In this document: piece after piece, positions 7,139-15,873 of the stretch | Layout: each line of letters starts with the position of its first letter | How positions within the stretch are numbered: the stretch's first letter is position 1 | Virus record (IMG/VR): IMGVR_UViG_3300028596_000035 | Location: 1-37,436 of that record | DNA: 37,436 nt | Origin: a virus | Strand: one strand, 5' to 3' | Made by a program: the position numbers and the translations under genes | The notes under the pieces: generated by a model | The model's input: only the letters and a program-made list of their open reading frames with translations | What the model was told of the DNA's origin: nothing | Database searches by the model: none

Positions 7139-7384
7139 GTCATCGATGTGGTTTGGATAAAGCAGTGTGAAAGCTACAGCCACAGCTTTTAGTGTTGTTC
7201 TGCGGGTAAAACGGGGCATTGTCGATACCTGTGATTGGTGTGTTCGACTAAGTAAAACTCCCCAGAAGAATCTTTTTGCTTGAGTTGGGCCCAGGTAGTG
7301 GGGCGGATTGCCGGCTACAGAATCGCGGCCATCCAGATTGCGCCACAAATTCAAAGTGCGCCGTTTCGTGGCGCGGGAGTGAGT

Positions 7385-7666
7385 ATGAGTGATTACAAGA
7401 ACCCAGTTTGCCGTGGTAGCTGGGCGCTCGGCTCAGCCTGCGGCAGGTGCGAGCGATGCAAGGAAACGGCTTCAGGTGGAAACGTCACTCCAATGCATGG
7501 GCCGACCACCATCGGTCACGGCATCAGCAAGGCAGTGGGCGAGCTTGATGCCACCATCGCCCAGGCGATTGACGCTGCCAAGACTGCTGGGCTGCCGCAT
7601 GGCCTGATCGTTGGCCTGCTGCACGGCCATGCCCATGCCGAAACTCACAAGATGGTGACCAGATGA
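7385..7666 (+). CDS. Cys- and His-rich small protein
   Basis: 93 residues from ATG at 7385 with GGGAG upstream; an in-frame extension to about 7280 lacks such a site. The N-terminus has C9, C19, C22 and C25 (CGRCERC), suggesting a zinc knuckle, and the C-terminus has GLLHGHAHAETH. It is coupled to the next zinc-ribbon gene by a 4-nt overlap. Function unknown; proteins here may assist packaging or lysis. Confidence 0.68.
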   Translation: MSDYKNPVCRGSWALGSACGRCERCKETASGGNVTPMHGPTTIGHGISKAVGELDATIAQAIDAAKTAGLPHGLIVGLLHGHAHAETHKMVTR

Positions 7667-7968
7667 ACGTGGTTGAGCTGAAGGCGCGGGATCGTGGCGA
7701 ACCGTACGCCGCAGGCGAATGCATCTGTGCGAACTGCCGGCATGAGTGGGTAGGTGCAGCTCCGGCGGGTACCACGCAACTGGAATGCCCAGCATGTAGC
7801 ACGCATCGCGGCGCCTTCAAGTATCCATTCGGCCCGCAGCCAGGTGATGAGGCATATCACTGCAACTGCGGGTCCGAGACGTTCTTCATCATGCGCAAGA
7901 CTGGGCAACCCAGCGGCGCTGCCTACTGCCGCAGTTGTGGTTTAGAGGCCACTGGCTGGTTTGGATAA
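7663..7968 (+). CDS. Zinc-ribbon protein
   Basis: 101 residues with two likely zinc ribbons: C22/C25 with C42/C45 (ICANC, ECPAC) and C67/C69 with C89/C92 (CNCG, CRSCG). It overlaps the previous gene by 4 nt. Such small zinc-ribbon proteins often bind nucleic acid or partner proteins; no specific role can be read from the sequence. Confidence 0.75.
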   Translation: MNVVELKARDRGEPYAAGECICANCRHEWVGAAPAGTTQLECPACSTHRGAFKYPFGPQPGDEAYHCNCGSETFFIMRKTGQPSGAAYCRSCGLEATGWFG

Positions 7969-8037
7969 ACGCATCAGGATCTATCCGCACTAGATAGCTG
8001 ACGGCATACTTCTGGCTCAGTCAATCAGGAGGATGCC

Positions 8038-8541
8038 ATGCAATTTGAAAAAGTGCTTACTAATGAGTTCGACAAAGTTCGTGACGCCAAGGCTGGCACG
8101 GATAGGGTCTCCCGCTACGCCGAGCGGCTGACCAAAGTGCTCGAGAAGCTTCTGAACAGTGAGTATCCAGTGGAAGCGTGGGGAACCTCATTGGTTGTGA
8201 GGGAGGATGGTCGGTCGGCATTAATTGACAGCCCATATGGGCAAATCCGGGCAGTGACAGTGCCTATGTTGGGGCGAAGTGGCGCAGAGGCTCGATTTGT
8301 TTTCGAGAAGCTAACGGCTTCTGAGCAAGGGACTCGGATGTACGTTCCTGTTTGGGCCGTCCGCATCAACTCCAACGGTGCCGTGGTAACGGACGATGGC
8401 GCTGAAGAAATCTTCAGCCTGCATGCCATGTCAGAAAACGAGCGAGATCGAGGCGCAGTAACTGTTGCGCTTTCGGCCCTGTACGCGGCGGCAACGCATG
8501 AAGGCTACTGGGTAGATGAGAACAGTGATTTTAAAGGGTAA
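8038..8541 (+). CDS. Hypothetical protein before the terminase
   Basis: 167 residues with a strong AGGAGG 6-7 nt before the ATG. It is an acidic, soluble protein with no motif I recognise; the middle (AWGTSLVVREDGRSALIDSPYGQIRAV) looks beta-rich. A 69-nt gap before it with a small inverted repeat (CTATC/GATAG) and the strong ribosome-binding site suggest it could also be expressed separately. It ends 2 nt before the small terminase gene. Confidence 0.7.
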   Translation: MQFEKVLTNEFDKVRDAKAGTDRVSRYAERLTKVLEKLLNSEYPVEAWGTSLVVREDGRSALIDSPYGQIRAVTVPMLGRSGAEARFVFEKLTASEQGTRMYVPVWAVRINSNGAVVTDDGAEEIFSLHAMSENERDRGAVTVALSALYAAATHEGYWVDENSDFKG

Positions 8542-8543
8542 GT

Positions 8544-9140
8544 ATGTCAAAGCAACCCGACTGGGAGGCGATCGAACGAGCCTACCGGGCCGGGGCGCTT
8601 TCCATCAGAACCATCGCTGAGCGCCAAGGCGTGAGTGACACCGCGATCAGGAAGAAGGCCAAGGCCTTGAACTGGACGCGGGACCTTTCCGGCCAGGTGC
8701 GCAAAGAGGTTCGCAGCAAGCTGGTTCGCGGAGAGGTTCGCAACGGCCAAGGCGCGAACCGCGAACTCGACGCCGAGATCATCGAAGAGGCGGCAGAAGA
8801 GGGCGCGACAGTAGTTCGCAGCCACCGCCGTGATATTCGCAAGGCCACGAACCTTGCGAACCTGCTCATGGATGACTTGCTCACAACGATCAAGCGCCGG
8901 GAGGAAATTGAGGAGGCAATCGACGAAGAGACCGCCGAGGACAGCAACGGCATGCGCCGCGCCTCGATGCTTGCCGCGGTGGCCCTCCCAAGTAACTCCA
9001 AGACCCTGTTCCAGCTGTCAGCTGCAATGAAGAACCTCCAGGTGCTCGAGCGCCAGGCATTCGGCCTGGACGAGAAGGAGAAGACGGACGAAGCGGACGA
9101 ACTGTCCAAGCTGATGGATGAACTATCGAAGGAAGCCTGA
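8544..9140 (+). CDS. Terminase small subunit
   Basis: 198 residues. A helix-turn-helix at about 16-40 (SIRTIAERQGVSDTAIRKKAKAL) would recognise the phage packaging site, followed by long charged helices for oligomerisation (IIEEAAEEGATVVRSHRRDIRK, residues about 75-100). It lies 3 nt before the large subunit. Size, motif and location fit small terminases that start DNA packaging. Cos or pac type cannot be told from sequence alone. Confidence 0.85.
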   Translation: MSKQPDWEAIERAYRAGALSIRTIAERQGVSDTAIRKKAKALNWTRDLSGQVRKEVRSKLVRGEVRNGQGANRELDAEIIEEAAEEGATVVRSHRRDIRKATNLANLLMDDLLTTIKRREEIEEAIDEETAEDSNGMRRASMLAAVALPSNSKTLFQLSAAMKNLQVLERQAFGLDEKEKTDEADELSKLMDELSKEA

Positions 9141-9143
9141 CCC

Positions 9144-10634
9144 ATGAAGCCCGAGCACCTGAAACTGCTCCGGGACCGGTTCTGGCGGCTGAACAACCTG
9201 TACTTCATCACCGACAAGCAGGGGAAGAAGGTCTGCTTCCGCATGACGCAGGAGCAGGTCGATTACTTCCAGGGGATGCATACCCGCAACATCATCCTGA
9301 AGGCGCGGCAGTTGGGGTTCACCACCCTGGTGTGCATCGTCCAGTTGGATGCAGCGCTGTTCGAGGCGGCAAAGTGCGCGCTGATCGCCCACACACTGAA
9401 CGACGCAAAGCGCCTGTTCAGGGAGAAGGTGAAGTACGCCTACGACCACCTGCCCAAGGAGATCAAGGCGGCCAATCCGGCACGCAACGACGCCGCGGGT
9501 GAGCTGGTGTTCAGCAAGGGCGGATCGCTCTACGTCTCCACCTCGTTCCGGGGCGGCACACTGCGTTACCTGCATGTGTCCGAGTTCGGGAAGATCTGCG
9601 CCAAGTTCCCGCACAAGGCGCGGGAGATCGTCACCGGTGCGTTTGAGGCTGTGGCCGCTGAGTGTTTCGTCACCATCGAGTCGACGGCAGAAGGCCGGGC
9701 CGGGTACTTCTTCGACTACAGCCAGTCTGCCGAGAAGCAGCAATTGGCCGGCGTGCCCCTTGGCCTGTTGGACTGGAAGTTCTTCTTCTTCAGCTGGTGG
9801 CGGAACCCGCTGTACTGGCTTGACCCGACCGATGTCACCATCCCGGATCGGCTGACAAAGTATTTCGACGACCTGGCCGCCAAGCACGGCATCGTCACCA
9901 ACCCAGGCCAGCGTGCCTGGTACAGCGCCAAGGAAAAGACGCTCGGCGATGACATGAAGCGTGAGTACCCGTCGATCCCTGCTGAAGCATTCCAGCAGAC
10001 GATCGAAGGCGCGTACTACGCCAAGCAATTCACCAAGCTCTACGCCGCCCAGCGCATCGGCAAGCTGCCCGACAACAGCCACCTGCCGGTGCACACATTT
10101 TGGGATATCGGCGTGGGGGACTCGACCGCTATCTGGTTTGTCCGGATCGTTGGCGAGGAATACCACGTCGTCGACTTCTATCAGAACAGCGGCGAAGGCC
10201 TACGGCACTACATGAAGGTGCTAAAGGACCGCGGCTACACCTACGGTGAGCACTGGGGGCCGCACGACATCGACAATCGCGAGTTTGGCAGCGATGGCAA
10301 GACCCGCCGAGAGCTGGCCCGCGAGGGTTATGAGATCGACGGAGAAAAGTACCGGATGACATTCCTGGTCGTGCCCAAGCTCGGCATCGATGAAGGCATC
10401 GAGCAGGCGCGAGAAGTGTTACCGAACTGCGCCTTCGACGAAGCCAAATGCGGAGAGGGCATTACCGCCCTGGAGAGCTATCGCAAGGAATGGGACGACA
10501 AGCGCGGGTGTTGGAAGGACAAGCCACTGCACGACTGGTCATCCCACCCGGCCGACGGTTTCCGCTATTTCGCCGTTGCCATGGCGCGACGTAAACGCAC
10601 AGGCGGTGTCCGCCGTATCGGAGGTTTGGCGTAA
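9144..10634 (+). CDS. Terminase large subunit
   Basis: 496 residues. The ATPase part has the deviant Walker A KARQLGFTT (53-61) and, further on, FSKGGSLYVSTSFRGGTLRYLHVSEFG with the Walker B/coupling region. The C-terminal RNase H-like nuclease has its aspartates in FWDIGVGDST (D321), PHDIDN and DWSSHPADGFRYF. It cuts concatemeric DNA and pumps it into the prohead. The stop overlaps the portal start (TAATG). Confidence 0.93.
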   Translation: MKPEHLKLLRDRFWRLNNLYFITDKQGKKVCFRMTQEQVDYFQGMHTRNIILKARQLGFTTLVCIVQLDAALFEAAKCALIAHTLNDAKRLFREKVKYAYDHLPKEIKAANPARNDAAGELVFSKGGSLYVSTSFRGGTLRYLHVSEFGKICAKFPHKAREIVTGAFEAVAAECFVTIESTAEGRAGYFFDYSQSAEKQQLAGVPLGLLDWKFFFFSWWRNPLYWLDPTDVTIPDRLTKYFDDLAAKHGIVTNPGQRAWYSAKEKTLGDDMKREYPSIPAEAFQQTIEGAYYAKQFTKLYAAQRIGKLPDNSHLPVHTFWDIGVGDSTAIWFVRIVGEEYHVVDFYQNSGEGLRHYMKVLKDRGYTYGEHWGPHDIDNREFGSDGKTRRELAREGYEIDGEKYRMTFLVVPKLGIDEGIEQAREVLPNCAFDEAKCGEGITALESYRKEWDDKRGCWKDKPLHDWSSHPADGFRYFAVAMARRKRTGGVRRIGGLA

Positions 10635-12088
10635 TGCCTGTTCAATCTACCAACCCAGACTACGACGCTCACATCGAAGAGTGGCGGATGATGGATGACG
10701 CCCTGGAGGGCGAGGGCGCTATCAAGCGCAGTCCGCGCAATCTGCCCAAGCCGAGCGGCATGGTCGAGGCCGAGAAACTGGACGGACAAGGCAATACCTA
10801 CCTCTACCGCAACTACACCGATCGCGCGCAGTACGAGCACTGGGTACGCGACTCGTTACGATCGATGATGGGCTTGGTCTCACGATTGATTCCCGAGGTG
10901 AAGCTACCCACCGGACTGAAGCAGCTGGAGGAGAACGCCACGGCCGACGGGTTTGGTCTGACCCAGCTGTTCCTGCGTATCGTGCGCCAGGCCATCTCCC
11001 ACGGCCGGGTACCGCTGGTGGTCAACGTCGACGACGCGGGGCAGCCGTATTTCTCCACCTACGCCGTGCGCAACGCTATCAACTGGGACACCGCCGATCA
11101 GGGTGGTCGCCAGGATCTGGTTCTGTCGGTGTTCCGTGAGTTTCGGAAGAAGGATGTAGAGGACCGCTACAGCCATGAGTGCGTGACGGTTTTCCGCGAG
11201 TTCTACATGGATGGTGAGGTCTGCTTCACCGCCGTGCGCAATGAGGCCGGCGAGCTGATTGAGGGCGCGCGTCCTCTGGGTACTGTCGGCACCGACAACC
11301 AACTGGTGCGCGGCCTGGAGTACATCCCGGTCATCTATTGCGGATCGACCGACAACTCCCCGGATGTGGACGAGATCCCGCTCCTGACCATGGCACGGGC
11401 CGCGAAGAAGTCCTATCAGCTCAGCGCCGACTACTTCACCGCGCTACACCAGACCAGCCACCCGCAGCCGTGGGTGGCGGGGCTCGATGAAAGTGTCGAG
11501 CTAAGCGTCACCGGCCCCTCTGCGGCTTGGGACCTAGGTCCGAATGGTCAATGCGGCTACTTGGAGTTTCAGGGCGCCGGCATCCAGGCAGTTCGGACTG
11601 CTATGGAGGATCAGAAGAATGCCGCTCTGGAAGCTGGCGCCAAGGTTATGGACGTGTCCGGTACTGAGTCCGGCGAAGCGCGCAAGACGCGCCAGAACGA
11701 CCAGCACGCAACGCTGCACAGTATCGTCATCACCGCGGCGGCAGCCATTGAACAGGCACTGCGGTACGCGGCGGAGTGGACAGGCTACGACCCGGATGAC
11801 GTCGTCTTCACGGTCAAGCCGGAGTTTGTGATCCCAGAGGTCAACGCCCAGGTGCTGGCCGAGCTGCAGAAGAGCGTCATGGCCGGCACCATCAGCGCTG
11901 AAACCTACTGGCAGTACCTCACCACCGGCAAGCTGCCGGAGCGACCCTACGACGAAGAGGCAGAGCTGATCAGCGACGAGCGCGAGTCGGCCGGCATCAA
12001 CCTGGACAAAGACAATGGCGACGAAACTGGAGCAGACGGCGGACGAGAAGCTGCTGGAGCAGGTAAGCCGCCACTCGGTTCTGCTTGA
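10634..12088 (+). CDS. Portal protein (DUF4055-type)
   Basis: 484 residues, the length of a portal. It begins with loop-rich sequence, then YLYRNYTDRAQYEHWVRDSLRSMMGLVSR (landmark near 54-82) and long central helices, and ends with a Gly/Ala-rich acidic tail. The segments match my recollection of the DUF4055 portal group. It forms the dodecameric ring through which DNA enters. Position between TerL and the MuF-like gene is canonical. Its 3' end overlaps the next gene by 74 nt in another frame. Confidence 0.85.
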   Translation: MPVQSTNPDYDAHIEEWRMMDDALEGEGAIKRSPRNLPKPSGMVEAEKLDGQGNTYLYRNYTDRAQYEHWVRDSLRSMMGLVSRLIPEVKLPTGLKQLEENATADGFGLTQLFLRIVRQAISHGRVPLVVNVDDAGQPYFSTYAVRNAINWDTADQGGRQDLVLSVFREFRKKDVEDRYSHECVTVFREFYMDGEVCFTAVRNEAGELIEGARPLGTVGTDNQLVRGLEYIPVIYCGSTDNSPDVDEIPLLTMARAAKKSYQLSADYFTALHQTSHPQPWVAGLDESVELSVTGPSAAWDLGPNGQCGYLEFQGAGIQAVRTAMEDQKNAALEAGAKVMDVSGTESGEARKTRQNDQHATLHSIVITAAAAIEQALRYAAEWTGYDPDDVVFTVKPEFVIPEVNAQVLAELQKSVMAGTISAETYWQYLTTGKLPERPYDEEAELISDERESAGINLDKDNGDETGADGGREAAGAGKPPLGSA

Positions 12089-13106
12089 GCGGCTCAAGGT
12101 GGGCGAGGTCAAGAAGTTCGAGACTGTTCTGCGGAAGGTGGACACCCACGTTCGTGACCAGCTCACCCGCAAGGAGCTGACGACCTACAGTCGCAGTCGA
12201 CTTGAAGAGTTCCTGGGGCGGGTAGGCGGCAAGCTGCTGGAGATCTACAAGGCGTTCGGCGACCGAATGCAGGCCGACCTGGTGGACATCGCCCTGTATG
12301 AGGCCGCCTTCGAGGGTCGCAGCCTGGCGAAGGCGCTGCTGATCGACGCGGCGATGCCAGCGGACTCCCTGATCAGGGCGGCCATCAACACGCAGCCGCT
12401 GCAGGTGTCGGGGATCGACGGCGGCACAATGCTCAAATCGTTCCTCAACGGCTGGACGCGCACCGAGTCGAACAGGGTAACGAACGCCATCAGGCTTGGC
12501 GTGGTGCAGGGGCAGACTAACGCCGAGATCACCCAGACCATTCGCGGTACCGCGGCACAGAACTTCACTGATGGCGTCCTAGCAGTCAGCAACCGGAATG
12601 CTCGTTCAATTGTTCAGACCGCAGTCCAGCATGTGGCCACCACGGCGCGCATGGAGACGCTCAAGGCAAACGCCGATGTCATACCGGGCTATCGCTGGGT
12701 GTCGACGCTTGACCGCAAGACCAGCACCCTTTGCAAGAGCATGGACGGTCGAGTGTTCGAGGTAGGGAAGGGGCCGCTGCCGCCGGCGCACGTCAACTGT
12801 CGATCAACCACAGTGCCTGTGACCAGACTGTCCGGGTTGTTCGCTGAAGGTGCCACGCGCGCATCGGTGGGCGCCGGTGGAGGTGCTCAGGTCTCGGCAG
12901 AGCTCAGCTACTACCAGTGGCTCAAAACGCAGCCAGCAGCGTTTCAGGATGCGGCGCTGGGGCCGGTGCGCGCCAAGCTGTTCCGCGATGGCGGCCTGAC
13001 GGCCGAACGCTTCGCCGCGTTGCAACTGGACAAGAGCTTCAAGCCGCTGACTCTCGATCAGCTCAAGGAGCTGGAACCGTTGGCGTTTGAGCGGGCCGGA
13101 TTGTGA
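12015..13106 (+). CDS. MuF-like minor head protein
   Basis: 363 residues. The C-terminal half has the phage Mu gpF/SPP1 gp7 signature: STLCKSMDGRVFEV (C240) and PPAHVNCRST (C262). Proteins of this family sit inside the prohead near the portal and may be ejected with DNA. It starts inside the portal gene. Its last 44 nt are overlapped on the other strand by a leftward cargo gene. Confidence 0.88.
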   Translation: MATKLEQTADEKLLEQVSRHSVLLERLKVGEVKKFETVLRKVDTHVRDQLTRKELTTYSRSRLEEFLGRVGGKLLEIYKAFGDRMQADLVDIALYEAAFEGRSLAKALLIDAAMPADSLIRAAINTQPLQVSGIDGGTMLKSFLNGWTRTESNRVTNAIRLGVVQGQTNAEITQTIRGTAAQNFTDGVLAVSNRNARSIVQTAVQHVATTARMETLKANADVIPGYRWVSTLDRKTSTLCKSMDGRVFEVGKGPLPPAHVNCRSTTVPVTRLSGLFAEGATRASVGAGGGAQVSAELSYYQWLKTQPAAFQDAALGPVRAKLFRDGGLTAERFAALQLDKSFKPLTLDQLKELEPLAFERAGL

Positions 13107-13533
13107 TTGGCTGGTTGAGAAAATCCCGAATGAGGTGCCAGGCTTCTTTGTAGTCGCCAAGACCTGGCAAGCCACGCACAGAAACCTTGCCCCAGTCAGC
13201 TGATCGTGGAAGTGCGCTGATCACGGCCACGGGGAAAACGTAGAACTCCGGTGCCAAAACCTCTTTCGCCTGGTCCTTTGAGCCGCGATTCAAGAACGCA
13301 GCCACAACGAAGTCGCAGTCGAAGTTTTTAATCGGAAAGCCGCTTGCTCCAGTTCTCCAGCGACTCTTGATCTGGATCCTTGCAGACGTGTGGTTTTCGG
13401 CGTTGGTGGCAATTAAGTCGTATCCGGGCATGTTCGTGTACGTCTTGTAAGCCGCTATCCGGTTTAAAAGCAGATGCCCTAGTACTAGGAACTCGGCGCC
13501 TTCGCTCTCGAGTCGCGTATCCAAGCGCGGCAT
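13063..13533 (-). CDS. PD-(D/E)XK nuclease-fold protein, second antisense cargo gene
   Basis: 156 residues from ATG at 13533, GAGGG upstream. Motif order: a Glu-bearing helix SEGAEFLVLGHLL (E11 or E14), MPGYDLIAT (D39) and ARIQIKSRW (Q54-I-K56), followed by FDCDFVVAAFLN. This is the E...D...QxK restriction-endonuclease-like core. It is antisense between MuF and scaffold genes, overlapping the MuF end by 44 nt, and has its own likely promoter at 13567-13594. It recalls a widespread family of unnamed stand-alone proteins. Biochemical activity is unknown; a defence or exclusion role is inference. Confidence 0.75.
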   Translation of the reverse strand: MPRLDTRLESEGAEFLVLGHLLLNRIAAYKTYTNMPGYDLIATNAENHTSARIQIKSRWRTGASGFPIKNFDCDFVVAAFLNRGSKDQAKEVLAPEFYVFPVAVISALPRSADWGKVSVRGLPGLGDYKEAWHLIRDFLNQPITIRPAQTPTVPAP

Positions 13534-13561
13534 TTTTTAACCCTCATCCGTTTCAGTTACA

Positions 13562-13584
13562 GCCCGTTTATAGCGGGTTTTTTT
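13562..13584 (+). terminator. Terminator before the scaffold gene
   Basis: CCCG/CGGG stem with loop TTTATAG followed by TTTTTTT, on the late strand. The stem is short (4-5 bp) but the T-tract is good. Late transcription must pass it to reach scaffold and capsid genes. Confidence 0.55.
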
Positions 13585-13594
13585 ATGCCCGCAA
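13567..13594 (-). promoter_or_regulatory. Candidate promoter of the second antisense cargo gene
   Basis: Reading leftward: TTGCGG (13594-13589), 16-nt spacer, TATAAA (13572-13567), ending 33 nt before the ATG at 13533. The -10 lies in the loop of a rightward terminator hairpin, so promoter and terminator share DNA. Seen by eye. Confidence 0.5.
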
Positions 13595-13627
13595 GGCGGG
13601 CCCATCCAATCCCAAGGGGATAGCCAC

Positions 13628-14401
13628 ATGCCTTTTGACTTCGACCCGGCCGCCCACGGCCTCACCCTCGACGAAAACCAAACTGCTGCGCTGAAGGCAG
13701 CGCTGGGCGGCGAGGTGCAGAAATTCCTAGACGGCGAGGTCTCGGGCCTCAAGTCCAAAAACACCGAGCTGATCGGCTCCAACAAGGCCATCAAGAGCGA
13801 ACTGGACAAGCTGAAAGGCCAGTTCGACGGCCTGGACCTCGAAGCGGTCAAGGGCCTGCTGGCCAAGGCTGGTCAGGACGAAGAGACCAAGTTGATCGCC
13901 GAGGGCAAGCTGGACGAAGTCATCAGCCGCCGCACCGAGCGCCTGCGCACCGACTTGGACAAGCAGGTCAAGGCCGCCAACGAGCGTGCGGACAAGGCCG
14001 AAGCCTTCGCTGCCAAGTACAGCGACAAGGTGCTGGCTGACTCCATTCGCGCTGCCGCCATCAAGGCCGGTGCGCTGCCTGAGGCTGCCGAGGACATCAT
14101 CCTCCGCGCCCGAGGCACCTTCAAACTGAGCGAAGACGGCGAGCCCGTTGCCACCGACCGTGCCGGCGAAGTCGTGTATGGGAAGGACGGCAAGACCCCG
14201 CTGTCTCCGCTCGAATGGGCGGAATCGCTGCGCGAGACCGCAACCCACCTGTGGCCAAGGGCTCAGGGTGCCGGGCAGACCGGCGACAACGGTGGCAAGG
14301 CCACGAAGAAATGGGGTGAGTACACCGAGACCGAGCGCGCCGCGATCGCTCGCGACAACCCCGAAGCGTTCAAAAAACTCCAAGCCACCCGAGGAACCTA
14401 A
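13628..14401 (+). CDS. Scaffolding protein
   Basis: 257 residues, rich in Lys/Glu/Ala and mostly helical, with coiled-coil stretches (about 45-60 and 95-145: RRTERLRTDLDKQVKAANER and on). The C-terminus is basic and Gly-rich. It lies directly before the capsid gene, 3 nt apart, where scaffolds are found. Scaffolds guide prohead assembly and are then removed. Composition and position support the call; no catalytic motif is present. Confidence 0.75.
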   Translation: MPFDFDPAAHGLTLDENQTAALKAALGGEVQKFLDGEVSGLKSKNTELIGSNKAIKSELDKLKGQFDGLDLEAVKGLLAKAGQDEETKLIAEGKLDEVISRRTERLRTDLDKQVKAANERADKAEAFAAKYSDKVLADSIRAAAIKAGALPEAAEDIILRARGTFKLSEDGEPVATDRAGEVVYGKDGKTPLSPLEWAESLRETATHLWPRAQGAGQTGDNGGKATKKWGEYTETERAAIARDNPEAFKKLQATRGT

Positions 14402-14404
14402 CTC

Positions 14405-15382
14405 ATGCCAACCACCCAACTGTCGGACATCTTTGTCTCCGACTACTACGGCACCCTGGAGCCGGTAAACTCCCCCGAGAAGACCGCCGTCTTCGAATCG
14501 GGCATCATCACCCGCTCGGCCACCCTGGACGACATCGCCAAGAACGGCCAGGGCACCTCCGAGATCAGCTATTGGCAGGATCTCGACGCCGACGAGGCGC
14601 CGAACATCTCCAACGACGACCCTGACGACCAGGGCGCGGTTGGCAAGGCCGAGCAGGGCAGCATGCGTGCCCGGACCCTGTACCTCAACAAAGGCTACGG
14701 CGTCTCCGATCTCGCTGCCGAGCTGGCCAACTCCGAGCCGATGCAGCACATCCGCAACCGCTTCGGCACCTACTGGACCCGCCAGTGGCAGCGCTACCTG
14801 ATGGGTGCCGGCCGCGGCATCATCGCGGCCAACATCGCCCAGAACGGCGGCGACATGGTCAAGGACTCGGGCGCCTCGATCAGCGCCAATGCCTTCCAGG
14901 ACGCCGCCTTCACCGCTGGCGATGCCGCCGACATGTTCGCCGCCATCGGCGTGCACTCGGTCGTCATGAACCAGATGGTGAAGCAGGACATGATCGAGTA
15001 CCTGCGCGACTCGCAGGGCAAGATCATCCTGGCGACCTACCTGGGTAAGCCGGTGTTCATGGACGACGGCCTCACCTACGCACCGGGCCAGTACCTGTCG
15101 CTGTTCTTCGGCCAGGGGGCTTTCGGCTACGGCGAAGGTGACCCGACCAAGCCGGTCGAGCTGGAGCGCAAGCCCAGCGGCGGCAACGGTGGTGGCGCCG
15201 AGGTCCTGTGGGAGCGCAAGACCTTCATCCTGCAGCCGGCCGGCTTCAGCTGGCAGGGCAGCGAGAACCGCAACCTCAGCCCGACCGCAGCCCAGTACGC
15301 CGCAGCAGCGAACTGGAAGCGCGTCTTCGACCGCAAGCAGGTTCCGTTCGCCGCAGTCATCAGCGGCACCGCCACCCTTTGA
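14405..15382 (+). CDS. Major capsid protein
   Basis: 325 residues, the expected size for an HK97-fold capsid subunit without a separate delta domain. Landmarks: TYWTRQWQRYLMGAGRGIIAAN (spine-helix region), VHSVVMNQMVKQDMIEYLRDSQ, and GKPVFMDDGL. It follows the scaffold and shows strong use of preferred GC-rich codons, as expected of the most abundant virion protein. CCCC/GGGG hairpin sequence lies just after the stop (15385-15400), without a T-tract. Confidence 0.85.
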   Translation: MPTTQLSDIFVSDYYGTLEPVNSPEKTAVFESGIITRSATLDDIAKNGQGTSEISYWQDLDADEAPNISNDDPDDQGAVGKAEQGSMRARTLYLNKGYGVSDLAAELANSEPMQHIRNRFGTYWTRQWQRYLMGAGRGIIAANIAQNGGDMVKDSGASISANAFQDAAFTAGDAADMFAAIGVHSVVMNQMVKQDMIEYLRDSQGKIILATYLGKPVFMDDGLTYAPGQYLSLFFGQGAFGYGEGDPTKPVELERKPSGGNGGGAEVLWERKTFILQPAGFSWQGSENRNLSPTAAQYAAAANWKRVFDRKQVPFAAVISGTATL

Positions 15383-15429
15383 CCCCATGATGCGGGGCGA
15401 CGACCTGGCGCCCTGCGCAGGAGATCAGC

Positions 15430-15870
15430 ATGAAAGTCATCTACACCAACACCCCGGGCAGCGAGCGCGGCACCTGCTATCGCCGCCTGGATCAGTTCTT
15501 CGGCGTGATCGACGGGGCGACCTCGGTGTCTGTGCAAGGCGAGGCTCCGCATATTGGCGAGGCCTACCAGCGACAGGGCATCAGCGTCAGCGAGATCGAA
15601 GAAGGACTGCGGCTGGACGGACCGACCATCGCCCAGTGGGTAGCGGAGGGCTACAAGGCGTCGGCCTACCCGCCGAACGGCTATGCCTCGGTCAGTAGCC
15701 AAGCGGAGATCGACAAAGCGATCGACGACGAGGGCGGCGGCGACGATGAGACCGACCCGCACAAGATGAAGGTCCCGCAGTTGAAAGCCTGGCTGACGGC
15801 CCAGGGCATCACCTTCGACGCCGCCCTCAATAAGCCCGAGCTGCAGGCCCTCATCCCGTCGAAGGAATAA
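15430..15870 (+). CDS. HeH/LEM-domain protein of the head module
   Basis: 146 residues with AGGAG upstream. The N-terminal two-thirds has no motif I know; an acidic Gly/Asp linker (98-109) leads to a C-terminal helix-extended-loop-helix motif (about 113-142: KMKVPQLKAWLTAQGI ... NKPELQALI) like the HeH/LEM domain. Such domains bind DNA or proteins. Location just after the capsid suggests a head decoration or completion role, which is inference. Confidence 0.75.
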   Translation: MKVIYTNTPGSERGTCYRRLDQFFGVIDGATSVSVQGEAPHIGEAYQRQGISVSEIEEGLRLDGPTIAQWVAEGYKASAYPPNGYASVSSQAEIDKAIDDEGGGDDETDPHKMKVPQLKAWLTAQGITFDAALNKPELQALIPSKE

Positions 15871-15873
15871 GCC

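Noticed and set aside
6824-7354. Leftward open frame starting MPRFTRRTTLK with a signal-like N-terminus
   Set aside because: Most of it lies opposite the second holin-like gene and there is no good ribosome-binding site; the signal-like start is probably chance.
9123-10166. 347-codon leftward open frame opposite the large terminase
   Set aside because: Antisense shadow; the terminase motifs on the plus strand are unambiguous.
13727-15388. 553-codon leftward open frame opposite scaffold and capsid
   Set aside because: It mirrors two well-supported genes in GC-rich DNA with strong codon bias; no ribosome-binding site and a biased, repetitive composition.
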